Positions 1 to 9,608 of a stretch of DNA of 64,000 bases are shown piece after piece (the stretch's first letter is position 1; every line of letters begins with the position of its first letter). The stretch is from Aquitalea sp. LB_tupeE (GTDB taxonomy: Bacteria > Pseudomonadota > Gammaproteobacteria > Burkholderiales > Chromobacteriaceae). Made by a program: the position numbers and the translations under genes. The notes under the pieces are model-generated. The model searched no databases, was not told where the DNA came from, and saw only the letters and a program-made list of their open reading frames with translations. The stretch is from assembly GCF_013391415.1 (NCBI RefSeq), contig NZ_JACAXB010000013.1, forward strand, positions 248,001 through 312,000. Direction: 5' to 3'.

Positions 1-357
1 ATTGGAACCGGTAATGGCAATCACCTTGCTGCCATTACCCTTGATGGCGCGGGCCAGCAGTTCCACATCGCCCACCACTTCGCCACCGGCACGGCGGAAA
101 GCATCCACGGCTGGAGTCTTCAGCGGTACGCCGGGGCTGAGCACCAGCATGTCGACACCGGCAAAGGTGCTGGCATCGAATGCGCCGACGCGCAGTTCGG
201 CAGCTGGTACATGCTGCTGCAGCTCGGCCACGCGCTCGGGCGCGGGCTTGCTATCGGCCACCACCACGCGTGCGCCGTGGGCAGCCAGATAGCGCGCGGC
301 AGCCAGCCCCGAGCCTCCCAGCCCCACTACCGCGATGTGTCGATCAGCAAAGTCCAT
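1..357 (-). CDS. murD: UDP-N-acetylmuramoylalanine--D-glutamate ligase, N-terminal part (cut by window edge)
   Basis: MurD adds D-glutamate to UDP-MurNAc-L-alanine in cytoplasmic peptidoglycan precursor synthesis. Translating the minus strand from the ATG at 357 gives MDFADRHIAVVGLGGSGLAA, a Rossmann-type nucleotide-binding start typical of MurD. About 119 residues are present, and the last visible ones (KVIAITGSN) enter the Mur-ligase ATP-binding P-loop. The rest lies beyond position 1. The gene starts 12 bp after the mraY stop, so it is the next gene of the same dcw operon. The gene order makes MurD much more likely than another Mur ligase. Confidence 0.93.
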   Translation of the reverse strand, partial: MDFADRHIAVVGLGGSGLAAARYLAAHGARVVVADSKPAPERVAELQQHVPAAELRVGAFDASTFAGVDMLVLSPGVPLKTPAVDAFRRAGGEVVGDVELLARAIKGNGSKVIAITGSN

Positions 358-369
358 GAGCCCTTGTCC

Positions 370-1455
370 TTAACGCAATTTCAACGAAGCCAGGCCAGCG
401 AGCACCAGCATCATGGTGACAATCCAGAAGCGCACTACCACCTGGGTTTCCTTCCAGCCCTTCAATTCGTAGTGGTGATGCAGCGGTGCCATGCGGAATA
501 CCCGCTTGCCGGTAAGCTTGAACGAAGCCACCTGGATCATCACCGACAACGCTTCCATCACGAACAGACCGCCCATGATGAACAGCACGATTTCCTGTCG
601 CACAATCACCGCCACGGTGCCCAGTGCCGCGCCCAGCGCCAGTGCGCCGACATCGCCCATGAACACCTGCGCCGGATAGGCGTTGAACCACAAGAAGCCC
701 AGGCAGGCCCCGCAGATGGCGGCACAGAACACCACGACCTCATGCGCGCCGGGAATGAAGGGCAGGCCCAGATATTTGGAAAACACCACGTGGCCAGCCA
801 CGTAAGCGAAGATGGAAAGGCCGGAGGCCACCATTACCACCGGCAGCGCGGCCAGGCCGTCCAGACCGTCAGTCAGGTTGACCGCATTGGAGGTGCCGAC
901 GATCACCAGATAGGTCAGCACGCAGAAGCCCACCACGCCCAGCGGATAAGCCACGGTCTTGAAGAAGGGCACGATGAACTCGGTGGAGGCCGGCAGCTTG
1001 GCGGTAGCAATCAGGAAAATGCCCGCAGCAATGGCGATGGTGGATTGCCATACCATCTTGAATTTGGCCGACACGCCTTTCGGGTCCTTGTACACCACCT
1101 TGCGCCAGTCATCGTAAAAGCCCAGCGCACCGGTACCCAGCATCACCGCCAGCAGCAGCCAGACGTATTTGTTGGACAGATCAGCCCACAGCAAGGTGGT
1201 GATGGTGATGGACAGCATGATCAGCGAACCGCCCATGGTCGGCGTACCGGCCTTGACCAGATGGCTTTGCGGACCGTCGTTGCGCACAGCCTGACCGACT
1301 TTCAGCTCGGTCAGCTTGCGGATAACCCACGGGCCCATCAGCAGCGAGATGGTCAGCGAGGTAAGCGCCGCCATCACTGCCCGCAGGGTGACGTAGTAGA
1401 CAACGTTGAAAGTCCGGATATGAGAACCCAGCAGATCGGCTAGCCAGAGCAGCAC
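370..1455 (-). CDS. mraY: Phospho-N-acetylmuramoyl-pentapeptide-transferase
   Basis: MraY is the integral membrane enzyme that transfers phospho-MurNAc-pentapeptide from UDP to undecaprenyl phosphate, making lipid I. The 361-residue product has the usual family length and about ten hydrophobic segments. Recognisable motifs are the early KAGTPTMGG loop, the [10 protein letters not shown] acidic loop that contributes to Mg2+ and substrate binding, and [11 protein letters not shown]. The C-terminal cytoplasmic APLHHHYE motif is also present. It lies between murF and murD, with 1 bp separating it from murF, so the two are co-transcribed and probably translationally coupled. Confidence 0.97.
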   Translation of the reverse strand: MLLWLADLLGSHIRTFNVVYYVTLRAVMAALTSLTISLLMGPWVIRKLTELKVGQAVRNDGPQSHLVKAGTPTMGGSLIMLSITITTLLWADLSNKYVWLLLAVMLGTGALGFYDDWRKVVYKDPKGVSAKFKMVWQSTIAIAAGIFLIATAKLPASTEFIVPFFKTVAYPLGVVGFCVLTYLVIVGTSNAVNLTDGLDGLAALPVVMVASGLSIFAYVAGHVVFSKYLGLPFIPGAHEVVVFCAAICGACLGFLWFNAYPAQVFMGDVGALALGAALGTVAVIVRQEIVLFIMGGLFVMEALSVMIQVASFKLTGKRVFRMAPLHHHYELKGWKETQVVVRFWIVTMMLVLAGLASLKLR

Positions 1456-1456
1456 C

Positions 1457-2833
1457 TTACACTCCCTCTTCTTGTTGTTTTGCGGTCGTCAGGTGTTCCA
1501 CCACCCGTTCCATACGCATGAAGCGCGAGCCTTTCACCAGCACGGAAGCTCCCGCTTGCAAATTGGCATCCAGCCAGTTGGCCAACGCCGTGAAATCATC
1601 AAAACACTGTGCACCAGCGCCAAAGGCGGCTGCGGCGTGACGGCTGAGTTCGCCCAGCGTCACCAGCTGCGCAATGCCACGCAGGCGGGCATGTTCGCCC
1701 ACCTCGGCATGCAGTTGCGGCGCGGTATCACCCAGTTCGCCGATATCACCCATGACAAAGCAATGCGGCCCCGGCAGACCGGCCAGCACGTCGATACCGG
1801 CTTTCATCGAATCCGGATTGGCGTTGTAGCTGTCGTCGATCACCACACCGCCATGGCGGCCGGTTTTCTGTTGCAGACGGCCCTTGGCATTGCCAAACAC
1901 CGCCAAACCGGCAGCAATGGCTGCCAGCGGTACATCCAGCGCCAGTGCCATAGCCGCAGCGGCCAGCGCATTGCGCACATTGTGTTCACCCGGCGCAGGC
2001 AGGCTGATGACCTGCTCGCCGTGCGGGCTGCACAGGGTAAAGCGGCTGCCCAGTGCCTGCAGGCTGATGTCACGCGCGCTGATGTCTGCTGCGTGTTGCA
2101 GGCCGAAGCTGCAAACACGGTGTGCACCGGCAGCGCTGCGGAACAAGGCGATATTGGCGTCATCAGCATTGACGATGGCTACGCCGTCCGCTGTCAGGCC
2201 GGAGAAGATTTCCGCCTTGGCACGGGCGATGTCGGCGGTATCGGCAAAATGGCCGATGTGGGCACGCATGGCATTGTTGACCAACGCTACTTGCGGACGG
2301 GCCAGGCTGCTCAGATAAGTCAGCTCGCCGTGGTGGTTCATGCCCATTTCCAGCACCGCATAGCGGTGGGCGGCAGTCAGACCCAGCAAGGTCAGCGGCA
2401 GGCCGATGTCGTTGTTGAAATTACCAGCGGTGGCATGTACCGCCTGCTCTCCAGCATGGGCCTTGAGAATGGCGGTCAGCATTTCCTTGACCGTGGTCTT
2501 GCCGTTGGAGCCGGTAATGCCCACGCGCAGTGCTGGCAGTGCGGCAGCCCAACCCGCGGCCAGACGGCCCAGCGCCAGCCGGGTGTCGTCCACCTTGATC
2601 AGGCTGGCCTTGTCCAGCACAAAGTCTTCGGCCACCAGTGCAGCGACGGCACCGCGCGCCAGTACATCGGCGACAAAGTCGTGGGCGTCAAAACGCTCGC
2701 CCTTGAGCGCGACAAACAAATCGCCCGGCTGCACCGCACGGCTGTCGGTCACCACGCGGCTCAGACGGGCTTGGCCGTCTGCACCCACCAGCGTGCCAAC
2801 TGCCCATTGCGCGGCCTGCTGCAAGGTCATCAT
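1457..2833 (-). CDS. murF: UDP-N-acetylmuramoyl-tripeptide--D-alanyl-D-alanine ligase
   Basis: MurF attaches D-Ala-D-Ala to UDP-MurNAc-tripeptide, the last cytoplasmic step of the precursor. The Mur-ligase P-loop [14 protein letters not shown] is present, followed by an N-N-D-I-G-x-P-L segment and the C-terminal [11 protein letters not shown] motif typical of MurF. I place the start at the ATG at 2833, reading MMTLQQAAQ. It overlaps the murE stop in an ATGA arrangement, giving 458 aa. The frame stays open upstream, but that part lies inside murE and does not resemble MurF. The second ATG at 2830 is an equally possible start. Confidence 0.96.
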   Translation of the reverse strand: MMTLQQAAQWAVGTLVGADGQARLSRVVTDSRAVQPGDLFVALKGERFDAHDFVADVLARGAVAALVAEDFVLDKASLIKVDDTRLALGRLAAGWAAALPALRVGITGSNGKTTVKEMLTAILKAHAGEQAVHATAGNFNNDIGLPLTLLGLTAAHRYAVLEMGMNHHGELTYLSSLARPQVALVNNAMRAHIGHFADTADIARAKAEIFSGLTADGVAIVNADDANIALFRSAAGAHRVCSFGLQHAADISARDISLQALGSRFTLCSPHGEQVISLPAPGEHNVRNALAAAAMALALDVPLAAIAAGLAVFGNAKGRLQQKTGRHGGVVIDDSYNANPDSMKAGIDVLAGLPGPHCFVMGDIGELGDTAPQLHAEVGEHARLRGIAQLVTLGELSRHAAAAFGAGAQCFDDFTALANWLDANLQAGASVLVKGSRFMRMERVVEHLTTAKQQEEGV

Positions 2834-4308
2834 GCTTCGTCTCCCCAGGCCGTCAGCGCCTCTTCGGCAATGCGGAAGTCGGAGAACGGGTGTTTGACAC
2901 CGCCGATATCCTGATATTCCTCGTGACCCTTGCCGGCAATCAGCACGATATCGCCCGCCTGTGCCTGGCTCACCGCCCAATGGATGGCCGCCGCGCGGTC
3001 GGCTTCGATATGGCCGGCATGGCGCATGCCCGCCAAAATCTGCTCGATAATGGTTTGCGGGTTTTCGGTGCGCGGGTTATCGCTGGTCACCACCGCCACA
3101 TCGGCAATGCGCTCGGCAATTTCACCCATCATCGGGCGTTTGCCCGGATCGCGGTCGCCACCGCAACCGAACACGCAATACAGCTTGCTACCTGCCGGAC
3201 GGATGTCGGCCAGCGTGGCCAGTGCCTTTTCCAGCGCATCCGGGGTATGGGCGTAGTCAATCACCACCAGCGGTTCGTGACTGCCGCCAATGCTCTGCAT
3301 ACGGCCACGCGCCGGCTGGATGCGCGCCATCACGGCGGCGGCGTCGGCCAGGCTGATACCGTTGACGCACAAGGTGGCCAGGCAGGCCAACAGGTTGCTG
3401 GCATTGAAACGGCCCACCAGGCCGGTGCGCACATCCACCTCGCCCCATGGCGTGGCAACCCGCAGTTGCAGGCCATCCAGATTGGCCGTCAGGCTGAGCG
3501 GGCGCACATCGCCCTCGGTCAGGCCGTAGCTCACGACTTGGGTACGGTTAGCATCAATATCCTGTACCAGTTGGCGGCCAAACGGGTCGTCCACATTGAT
3601 GACCGCGTGCTTGAGGCCTTCCCAGTGGAACAGCTTGGCCTTGGCCGCCCCGTAGGCTTCCATGCTGCCGTGATAATCCAGATGGTCGCGGGTCAGGTTG
3701 GTGAATACTGCGGTGGCAAAACTCACACCGTTCACCCGTGCCTGGTCCAGGCCATGGCTGGATACCTCCATGGTCACCACATGCGCGCCCTGACGGCGGT
3801 ATTCGGCCAGCTTTTGCTGTACGGTGACCGGGTCCGGGGTGGTGTGCGTGGTTTGGGTCAGTTCGCCATAAAAACCATTACCCACGGTGCCGATCAAGGC
3901 AGCTTTCTGGCCCAGCAGCGAAAACGCCTGCGCCAGCCAGTGGGAAATGGAGGTCTTGCCATTGGTGCCGGTAATGCCGATCACCGTCATCGCCTGACTG
4001 GGCTGGCCATAAACATGTGCCGCCACCATGCCGGCACGCTCGCGCAGCGCCGGAACAGGCAGGTTGGGGAGGGTCCAGTCCGGGTTCCAGCTGAAGCCAT
4101 CGGCAGCATCCCACAGCACGGCGGCCGCACCTTTTTCCAGTGCAGCAGCAATGAAGTCGCGGCCATCGGTGTATTCACCGCGGCAGGCCAGGAAGACATC
4201 GCCGGGCAATACACGGCGGCTGTCCGCTTCTACCCGTTTGATGGGGAAGCCCAGCTGGTTCAGTTCTGCCGGATCCCAGTCCGGCAAGCTTGTCAGGCGA
4301 CTTTTCAT
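2830..4308 (-). CDS. murE: UDP-N-acetylmuramoyl-L-alanyl-D-glutamate--2,6-diaminopimelate ligase
   Basis: MurE adds the third peptide residue to UDP-MurNAc-dipeptide. Motifs include the P-loop GITGTNGKTSISHW, the TTHTTPDP segment that contacts UDP-MurNAc, and FTNLTRDHLDYHGSM. The DNPRTENP motif marks the meso-diaminopimelate-specific type. The ATG at 4308 (MKSRLTSL) gives 492 aa, normal for the family. An in-frame TTG at 4323 would overlap the ftsI stop as TTGA and add five residues, but the ATG is preferred. It sits between ftsI and murF in the dcw operon. Confidence 0.96.
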   Translation of the reverse strand: MKSRLTSLPDWDPAELNQLGFPIKRVEADSRRVLPGDVFLACRGEYTDGRDFIAAALEKGAAAVLWDAADGFSWNPDWTLPNLPVPALRERAGMVAAHVYGQPSQAMTVIGITGTNGKTSISHWLAQAFSLLGQKAALIGTVGNGFYGELTQTTHTTPDPVTVQQKLAEYRRQGAHVVTMEVSSHGLDQARVNGVSFATAVFTNLTRDHLDYHGSMEAYGAAKAKLFHWEGLKHAVINVDDPFGRQLVQDIDANRTQVVSYGLTEGDVRPLSLTANLDGLQLRVATPWGEVDVRTGLVGRFNASNLLACLATLCVNGISLADAAAVMARIQPARGRMQSIGGSHEPLVVIDYAHTPDALEKALATLADIRPAGSKLYCVFGCGGDRDPGKRPMMGEIAERIADVAVVTSDNPRTENPQTIIEQILAGMRHAGHIEADRAAAIHWAVSQAQAGDIVLIAGKGHEEYQDIGGVKHPFSDFRIAEEALTAWGDEA

Positions 4309-4319
4309 GTTCTGTTTCT

Positions 4320-6071
4320 TCAAAAATCCGCAGGGACCGGGGTGGAATCCGGTAGCAAGCTGTTATTGGACGGCTCGTCCGGCTGCACATTCAGCACGCG
4401 CAGCGCGCCGCCAGCCACCTGGGAAAACACCGGTGCGGAAATGGCACCGCCGTAGTATTTACCGGCCGTGGGTTCGTCAATCATCACGGCCACAATCAGT
4501 TTCGGGTTCTTGCCCGGAGCAAAGCCGATAAACAGCGCACGGTGCTTATTGGCCACATAGGTGCGGCCTTCCAGCTTGCGCGCGGTACCGCTTTTGCCGC
4601 CTATGCTGTAACCGATGATGCGGCCACCGACGGCACCACCACCCGGTTCGCTGTTGGCGACCAGCAGGTCGTGCATTTCGTGGGCGGTTTTCTCGGCCAG
4701 TACCCGCTTGCCCGGCATCGGGTTGTTGGTCTTGTACAGCGAGATAGGCAGCATCACGCCATCATTGGTAAAGATGGTGTAGGCCCGCGCCATCTGGATC
4801 AGGCTGACCGATACGCCATAACCAAACGACATGGTGGCCTGTTCGATGGGTCGCCAGTTCTTCCAGTCACGCAGGCGTCCGGCTGCCTCGCCGGGGAAGC
4901 CGGTATTGGGGGGGCGGCCAAAGCCCAGCGCATCGTAATAAGTCCAGAAATCCTGCGGACTGCTCATCAAGGCCAGCTTGCTGGTGCCGACGTTGGACGA
5001 CTTCTGGATGATGCCCAGAATGTTCAGGCTGGCTTGTGGCGACACATCACGGATGGTGGCCGGGCCGATCATGTAGGTGTGGGTATCCAGTACCGAATTG
5101 ACCGTGGTCTTGCCATGCTCCAGCGCCAGCGAAATCGACAGGGGCTTCATGGTGGAACCCGGCTCGAACAGGTCGATCACCGCGCGGTTGCGCAGCATTT
5201 CCGGCGTGGTACCGGTGCGATTGTTGGGGTTGAACGACGGGTAGTTGGCCAGTGCCAGCAACTCGCCGGTCTTGGCATCCAGCACCACCACACTACCGGC
5301 CTTGGCCTTGTTCTCTTCCACCGCCGCCTTGATTTCGCGGTAGGCCAGATACTGGATGCGATGGTCCACTGCCAGGGCCAGGGTTTGTCCGTCCTTGGGC
5401 GGTTCAATCGCGGCAACATCTTCAATGATGTGACCACGGCGATCCTTGATCACCACACGACGGCCGTCCTTGCCGGCCAGCATTTTTTCGCGCGCCAGCT
5501 CCACCCCTTCCTGGCCTTTGCCATCCACCCCGGTGAAACCGATGATGTGGGAGATGATTTCGCCAGCCGGATAAAAACGGCGGTATTCCTGTTGTTTGGC
5601 AATGCCGGGAATGCCCAGCGCCATCACCTTGTCGGCGACTTCAGGATTGATCTGGCGCTTGATGTATACGAATTCTTTTTTGCGATCGGACAGCTTGGTG
5701 GCCAGCTCTTCCGGCGACATGTCCAGCAAGCTGCCCAGTTCACGCAGCTTGGCCGGTGCCACCGGCTCCATGTCCGCTGGGCTGGCCCAGATGGTTTGCA
5801 CCGGCGAGCTGATGGCCAGCGGTTCGCCATTGCGGTCGGTAATCACCCCGCGATTGGCCTCCAGCGTCATCGCCCGACGGAAGCGCGCCTCACCCTGGCC
5901 TTGCAGGAAGTCCTGCTGCACCACTTGCAGATAAATGGCCCGGCCGATCAGTGCCAGAAACAGCATGCCGAGCATCAGCAAGACAAAACGCACACGCCCC
6001 GCCGTCATTTTCAGGGCAGGGCTGGCATCCGCAATGCGTTCACGCTGGTGGGCCGAGTAGCTGGTGCGCAT
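4320..6071 (-). CDS. ftsI: Peptidoglycan D,D-transpeptidase FtsI (PBP3)
   Basis: FtsI is the septal class B penicillin-binding protein that cross-links peptidoglycan with FtsW during division. The 583-aa product has one N-terminal transmembrane anchor (about residues 25-47), a dimerisation domain starting near RRAMTLEANRG, and the C-terminal transpeptidase domain. Active-site motifs are all visible: the serine motif PGSTMKP, the SSN motif in IQKSSNVGT, and a KSG triad in GGKSGTARK. The ATG at 6071 overlaps the end of ftsL, consistent with tight coupling in the dcw operon. Confidence 0.97.
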   Translation of the reverse strand: MRTSYSAHQRERIADASPALKMTAGRVRFVLLMLGMLFLALIGRAIYLQVVQQDFLQGQGEARFRRAMTLEANRGVITDRNGEPLAISSPVQTIWASPADMEPVAPAKLRELGSLLDMSPEELATKLSDRKKEFVYIKRQINPEVADKVMALGIPGIAKQQEYRRFYPAGEIISHIIGFTGVDGKGQEGVELAREKMLAGKDGRRVVIKDRRGHIIEDVAAIEPPKDGQTLALAVDHRIQYLAYREIKAAVEENKAKAGSVVVLDAKTGELLALANYPSFNPNNRTGTTPEMLRNRAVIDLFEPGSTMKPLSISLALEHGKTTVNSVLDTHTYMIGPATIRDVSPQASLNILGIIQKSSNVGTSKLALMSSPQDFWTYYDALGFGRPPNTGFPGEAAGRLRDWKNWRPIEQATMSFGYGVSVSLIQMARAYTIFTNDGVMLPISLYKTNNPMPGKRVLAEKTAHEMHDLLVANSEPGGGAVGGRIIGYSIGGKSGTARKLEGRTYVANKHRALFIGFAPGKNPKLIVAVMIDEPTAGKYYGGAISAPVFSQVAGGALRVLNVQPDEPSNNSLLPDSTPVPADF

Positions 6072-6343
6072 CAGGCTCCCCCCCGCGGTGTAATGACCTG
6101 GATCTGGCGCGGGTCGGGCGTGTGCATGCCCAGACGGGTGCTAGCGGCTTTTTCAATCACCGCATGGGCACCCCAGGTGCTTTGTTCCAGCTGCAACTGG
6201 CCATACTCGACTTCCAGCTGCTGGGCGGATTTCTGCTCTTTCTGCAGGTCGCTGTACAGCCTGCGCGACACGTGCTGGGACGTGACCACCGACCAGGCGG
6301 ACACCACCACAAGAGTCAGGAGAATCGCGCACAGACGGTTCAT
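6071..6343 (-). CDS. ftsL: Cell division protein FtsL
   Basis: FtsL is a small bitopic protein that forms the FtsQLB complex and helps activate FtsWI at the septum. The 90-aa product has a short N-terminus, one transmembrane helix at about residues 3-20 ([14 protein letters not shown]), and a periplasmic leucine-rich coiled-coil with many Q/E/L residues. Sequence conservation of FtsL is low, so the call rests largely on its position between rsmH and ftsI, its length and its topology. It overlaps rsmH by 4 bp and shares its last base with the start of ftsI. Confidence 0.92.
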   Translation of the reverse strand: MNRLCAILLTLVVVSAWSVVTSQHVSRRLYSDLQKEQKSAQQLEVEYGQLQLEQSTWGAHAVIEKAASTRLGMHTPDPRQIQVITPRGGA

Positions 6344-7302
6344 GCATCCCCCTCACGCCACGGCGCAGCCGTGCGCTGGGCAACGCGCATGATGGCACTG
6401 CGCGAACGGGGGTTTTCACGGATCTCTTCGTCGCTGGCGCGCACGGCCTTGCCCACGTTATTGAGCGGGGGCTGGGCCATGTCTTCGGCCCGCACCATCA
6501 CCCAGCTGGGCAGCTTTTCCACACTGCTGGCATCGCGCAGGTATTGCTTGACGATGCGGTCTTCCAGCGAGTGAAAGCTGATGATGGCCAGACGGCCGTC
6601 TTCAGCCAGATGGCGCGCCGCCTGCGGCAGGACGGCCTTGAGCTCGTCCAGCTCGCGGTTCACAAAGATCCGGATCGCCTGGAAGGTACGCGTGGCTGGG
6701 TCCTGACCCGGTTCCCGAGTACGGACGTTTTTCCCAACGAGCAAGGCGAGCTCACGCGTGGTCTGGATGGGAGCGAGCTCCCGTTGCGCAACAATGGCTG
6801 CTGCGATCTTGCGAGCAAACCGCTCTTCACCATAAGTCTTGATGACCTCTTTGATTTCGTCTTCTTCCGCACTGGCCAGCCACTGGGCGGCGGTAATGCC
6901 GCGGGTGGTGTCCATGCGCATGTCCAGTGGCGCGTCGAAGCGGAAACTGAATCCGCGACGGCCATCGTCGATCTGTGGCGAGGACACGCCCAGATCCATC
7001 AGTACACCATTCACCGTGGCCACACCCAGGCGGGCCAGTTCCTGGCCCAGGGTCTCGAAACCGTTGTGAACAATAGTGAAACGGCTGTCTTCTGCCGCCA
7101 GCCGTTCGGCTTCGGCGATGGCTTCCGGATCCTTGTCAAAGGCAATCAGCCGGCCCTCAGGGCCCAGCCGTGACAGGATCAAGCGGCTATGACCACCTCG
7201 GCCAAAGGTACAGTCGACGTACACGCCATCAGCCTTGATGGCGAGTGCTTCGACAGCCTCGGCAAGCAGCACCGTGCGATGCACGAACGGGGTGGGGTTC
7301 AC
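6340..7302 (-). CDS. rsmH: 16S rRNA (cytosine(1402)-N(4))-methyltransferase
   Basis: RsmH (MraW) N4-methylates C1402 of 16S rRNA in the ribosomal P site, using S-adenosylmethionine. The 320-aa protein has the family signatures [13 protein letters not shown], the SAM-binding CTFGRGGHS loop, [25 protein letters not shown], and [12 protein letters not shown] near the C-terminus. It overlaps mraZ by 4 bp upstream and ftsL by 4 bp downstream, the standard dcw arrangement. Confidence 0.97.
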   Translation of the reverse strand: MNPTPFVHRTVLLAEAVEALAIKADGVYVDCTFGRGGHSRLILSRLGPEGRLIAFDKDPEAIAEAERLAAEDSRFTIVHNGFETLGQELARLGVATVNGVLMDLGVSSPQIDDGRRGFSFRFDAPLDMRMDTTRGITAAQWLASAEEDEIKEVIKTYGEERFARKIAAAIVAQRELAPIQTTRELALLVGKNVRTREPGQDPATRTFQAIRIFVNRELDELKAVLPQAARHLAEDGRLAIISFHSLEDRIVKQYLRDASSVEKLPSWVMVRAEDMAQPPLNNVGKAVRASDEEIRENPRSRSAIMRVAQRTAAPWREGDA

Positions 7303-7745
7303 AGCGTAAAGTCTCCAAGATGTTGTGCCAGGTCGGCTTGGTCTATTGCCAGGGCGTCATTGGTCTGGCTGTCCCATTCCTCGGCATTCCACAGCTCGAA
7401 GCGGTTACCCATGCCCACCAGAGCGACGTCCTTGTCGAGGCCGACCAGGTCGCGCAGGCGGGAGGGAAGCAGGATGCGTCCGGCGCTGTCCATTTCCAGC
7501 GTTTCTGCGTGGCCAAGCACGAGGCGCTGGTAGCGTTTCAGCGTGGGATTACCGGTGGGAAGGGCGAGAAGGCGGGCTTCGACCGGACGCCAGTTGGGTT
7601 CGGGGTAGATCAGCAAATGATCGGGGGATTCGAGGGTCACCACCAGCTTGTGGCCAAACGCGGACAGCAGTGTCTCACGGTGTCTGGCCGGAATGGCCAA
7701 ACGACCCTTGCTATCAAGAGAGACAATACTGACGCCACCAATCAT
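7299..7745 (-). CDS. mraZ: Transcriptional regulator MraZ
   Basis: MraZ is a ring-forming DNA-binding protein of the AbrB-like swapped-hairpin fold that regulates its own dcw operon. The 148-aa product shows two MraZ half-domains with the repeated motif: [16 protein letters not shown] near residues 12-27 and [15 protein letters not shown] near residues 87-101. Length and motifs are typical. It is the first gene of the minus-strand dcw operon. Three MraZ-type boxes lie only about 40-65 bp upstream of its start, so autoregulation is expected. Confidence 0.96.
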   Translation of the reverse strand: MIGGVSIVSLDSKGRLAIPARHRETLLSAFGHKLVVTLESPDHLLIYPEPNWRPVEARLLALPTGNPTLKRYQRLVLGHAETLEMDSAGRILLPSRLRDLVGLDKDVALVGMGNRFELWNAEEWDSQTNDALAIDQADLAQHLGDFTL

Positions 7746-7783
7746 GAGCTGGAAACCACCGCTGAAAGTTGAGGGGCCGTCGC

Positions 7784-7810
7784 CCCACTTTTACCCACTT
7801 CACCCCACTT
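7784..7810 (-). promoter_or_regulatory. MraZ-box array (three direct repeats, 10-bp period)
   Basis: On the minus strand the motif AAGTGGG(G/T) occurs three times at exact 10-bp spacing (plus-strand CCCACTT at 7784-7790, 7794-7800 and 7804-7810). A degenerate fourth copy is at 7814-7820. Known MraZ operators are runs of GTGGG/TGGG-type repeats separated by about 5 bp, i.e. one helical turn apart. Position just downstream of the predicted -10 fits repression of the dcw operon. Confidence 0.85.
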
Positions 7811-7816
7811 TCCGCC

Positions 7817-7845
7817 ACTATAAGAAAGAACTGCACCACGGTCAA
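7817..7845 (-). promoter_or_regulatory. Sigma-70 type promoter of the mraZ/dcw operon
   Basis: The minus strand carries TTGACC (7845-7840) and TATAGT (7822-7817) separated by exactly 17 bp, a near-consensus -35/-10 pair. The predicted transcript start near 7810 falls at the upstream edge of the MraZ boxes. No other comparably good promoter was noticed in the gap before mraZ. Confidence 0.75.
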
Positions 7846-8054
7846 CATCGCTTGGTGCTAATTCACCTTTTGCGACAATGACTTAGCGGCACGGTGAAAA
7901 TGTGCTTTCCGTGTCAAATCAGTGAGTTAATCAGCACTGTCAAAGTGAGCTATGAACTGGAATGGTGCAGGAAGGCAACACAATGATTTTTAATGACAAG
8001 AACATCAGACAGCTTGCGATGCTTGCGCAGCACCTGAAAGAAAAGCTTGAAAAA
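7846..8054. other. Intergenic remainder between the dcw promoter and the gatB terminator
   Basis: No conserved gene is recognised here. A plus-strand reading frame starts at the ATG at 7983 after a good ribosome-binding site (GGAAGG). It encodes a charged helical peptide beginning MIFNDKNIRQLAMLAQHLKE. It runs on through the gatB terminator and into antisense gatB to a stop at 8192, so it is doubtful. Just upstream, the words TGTCAAA and GTGAG each occur twice (about 7912-7925 and 7938-7949), a weak imperfect direct repeat. Confidence 0.4.
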
Positions 8055-8092
8055 GAAAAAACGGAACGGCATGCACTGCGCATGCCGCTCCG
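8055..8092 (-). terminator. Rho-independent terminator after gatB
   Basis: Minus-strand reading gives an 8-bp stem (CGGCATGC/GCATGCCG at 8067-8074 and 8080-8087) extended by four more pairs after one mismatch. It is followed by a run of six T. It begins about 25 bp after the gatB stop. Confidence 0.88.
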
Positions 8093-8116
8093 CTTGTTGA
8101 AGCTGCAAGGCCTTGA

Positions 8117-9544
8117 TCAGGCCAGTTTCTGCTTCAGGATTTCCTGCACCTGGGCCGGATTGGCCTTGCCCTTGGAAGCTTTCATCACCTGACCGGCCAA
8201 GGCGTTCAGTGCCTTTTCCTTGCCTGCGCGGAATTCTTCCACCGCCTTGGGATTGGCCGCAATGGCTTCTTCCACCATTTTTTCGATGGCCCCCACATCC
8301 GACACCTGTTTCAGGCCGTCACGCTCGATGATGGCATCAGCAGACAAGTCGCTATCCCACAAGGCATCAAACACCTGCTTGGCCAGCTTGCTGGACAGGG
8401 TGTTGTCGGCAATGCGCTGGATCAGGCCGGTCAGGCGTTCGGCCGAGATCGGGCAGTCGCCAATATCCTTGCCTTCGCGGTTCAGGCGGGCAGCGATTTC
8501 GCCGTTCACCCAGTTGGCGGCCAGCTTGCCCTGACCGGAGGCCTGGGCAACGGCTTCGAAATATTCCGCCGTGGCGCGACTGCCGGTCAGCAGGGCCGCG
8601 TCGTAGGCCGACACGCCGAAGGCTTCGACAAAGCGTGCCTTCATGGCGCTGGGCAGTTCCGGCATTTCGCTGCGGATGCGGGCGATCTGCTCGTCGCTGA
8701 TGCGCACCGGCAGCAGGTCCGGATCGGGGAAGTAGCGGTAGTCGTGCGCGTCTTCCTTGCTGCGCATCATGCGGGTTTCGCCGCTGTCCGGGTCGAACAG
8801 CACGGTAGCCTGTTCCACGCGGCCGCCATCTTCCAGGGTGTCGATCTGCCACTGGATTTCATACTTGATGGCCTGCTCCAGGAAGCGGAAGGAGTTCAGG
8901 TTCTTGATTTCGCGGCGGGTGCCGAATTCCTGCTGACCGAACGGGCGTACCGAGACGTTGGCGTCCACGCGGAAGCTGCCTTCCTGCATGTTGCCGTCGC
9001 AAATGCCCAGCCACATCACCAGGCTGTGCAGGGCGCGGGCATAGGCCACGGCTTCTTCCGGCGAACGCATGTCCGGTTCGGACACCACTTCCAGCAGCGG
9101 AGTACCGGCGCGGTTAAGGTCGATACCGGTCATGCCGCTGAAGTCTTCATGTAGCGATTTGCCGGCATCTTCTTCCATATGGGCGCGGGTCAGTTTGACC
9201 AGTTTTTCTTCCTCGCCCACCAGAATCGGCAATACACCGCCTTCAACAATCGGCAGCTCCATCTGGCTGATCTGATAGCCCTTGGGCAGGTCGGGGTAGA
9301 AGTAGTTTTTGCGCGCAAATACGTTCTTCTGATTGATCTTGGAGCCCAGCGCCAGGCCCAGGCGGATGGCTTTTTCCACCACGGCCTTGTTCATCACCGG
9401 CAATACGCCGGGAAAAGCCAGTTCCACGGCCGAAGCCTGGGTGTTGGGCTCGGCACCAAAGGCGGTGCTGGTGCCGGAAAAAATCTTGGTAGCGGTGTTG
9501 AGCTGCACATGCACCTCAAGACCGATGACGACTTCCCATTTCAT
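8117..9544 (-). CDS. gatB: Aspartyl/glutamyl-tRNA(Asn/Gln) amidotransferase subunit B
   Basis: GatB is the tRNA-binding and kinase subunit of the GatCAB complex, which converts mischarged Glu-tRNA(Gln) and/or Asp-tRNA(Asn) to the amide form. The 475-aa product opens with the conserved [13 protein letters not shown] motif. It also contains [34 protein letters not shown] and YFPDPDL. The C-terminal YqeY-like tail domain is complete. It is the last gene of gatC-gatA-gatB, separated from gatA by a 64-bp gap with a strong hairpin, and is followed by a terminator. Confidence 0.97.
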   Translation of the reverse strand: MKWEVVIGLEVHVQLNTATKIFSGTSTAFGAEPNTQASAVELAFPGVLPVMNKAVVEKAIRLGLALGSKINQKNVFARKNYFYPDLPKGYQISQMELPIVEGGVLPILVGEEEKLVKLTRAHMEEDAGKSLHEDFSGMTGIDLNRAGTPLLEVVSEPDMRSPEEAVAYARALHSLVMWLGICDGNMQEGSFRVDANVSVRPFGQQEFGTRREIKNLNSFRFLEQAIKYEIQWQIDTLEDGGRVEQATVLFDPDSGETRMMRSKEDAHDYRYFPDPDLLPVRISDEQIARIRSEMPELPSAMKARFVEAFGVSAYDAALLTGSRATAEYFEAVAQASGQGKLAANWVNGEIAARLNREGKDIGDCPISAERLTGLIQRIADNTLSSKLAKQVFDALWDSDLSADAIIERDGLKQVSDVGAIEKMVEEAIAANPKAVEEFRAGKEKALNALAGQVMKASKGKANPAQVQEILKQKLA

Positions 9545-9566
9545 CGCGGAGAAATCCTTTTGCTAT

Positions 9567-9603
9567 GCCGACAGGGGCGGACGCAGCGCCACCCCTGTTC
9601 GGC
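9567..9603 (-). other. Intercistronic hairpin between gatA and gatB
   Basis: The arms GCCGACAGGGG and CCCCTGT-TCGGC (9567-9577 and 9592-9603, one bulged base) can pair, with a few further G-C pairs near the apex. There is no following T-run on the minus strand, so this looks like an mRNA stability or processing element rather than a terminator. Confidence 0.6.
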
Positions 9604-9608
9604 CTTGA

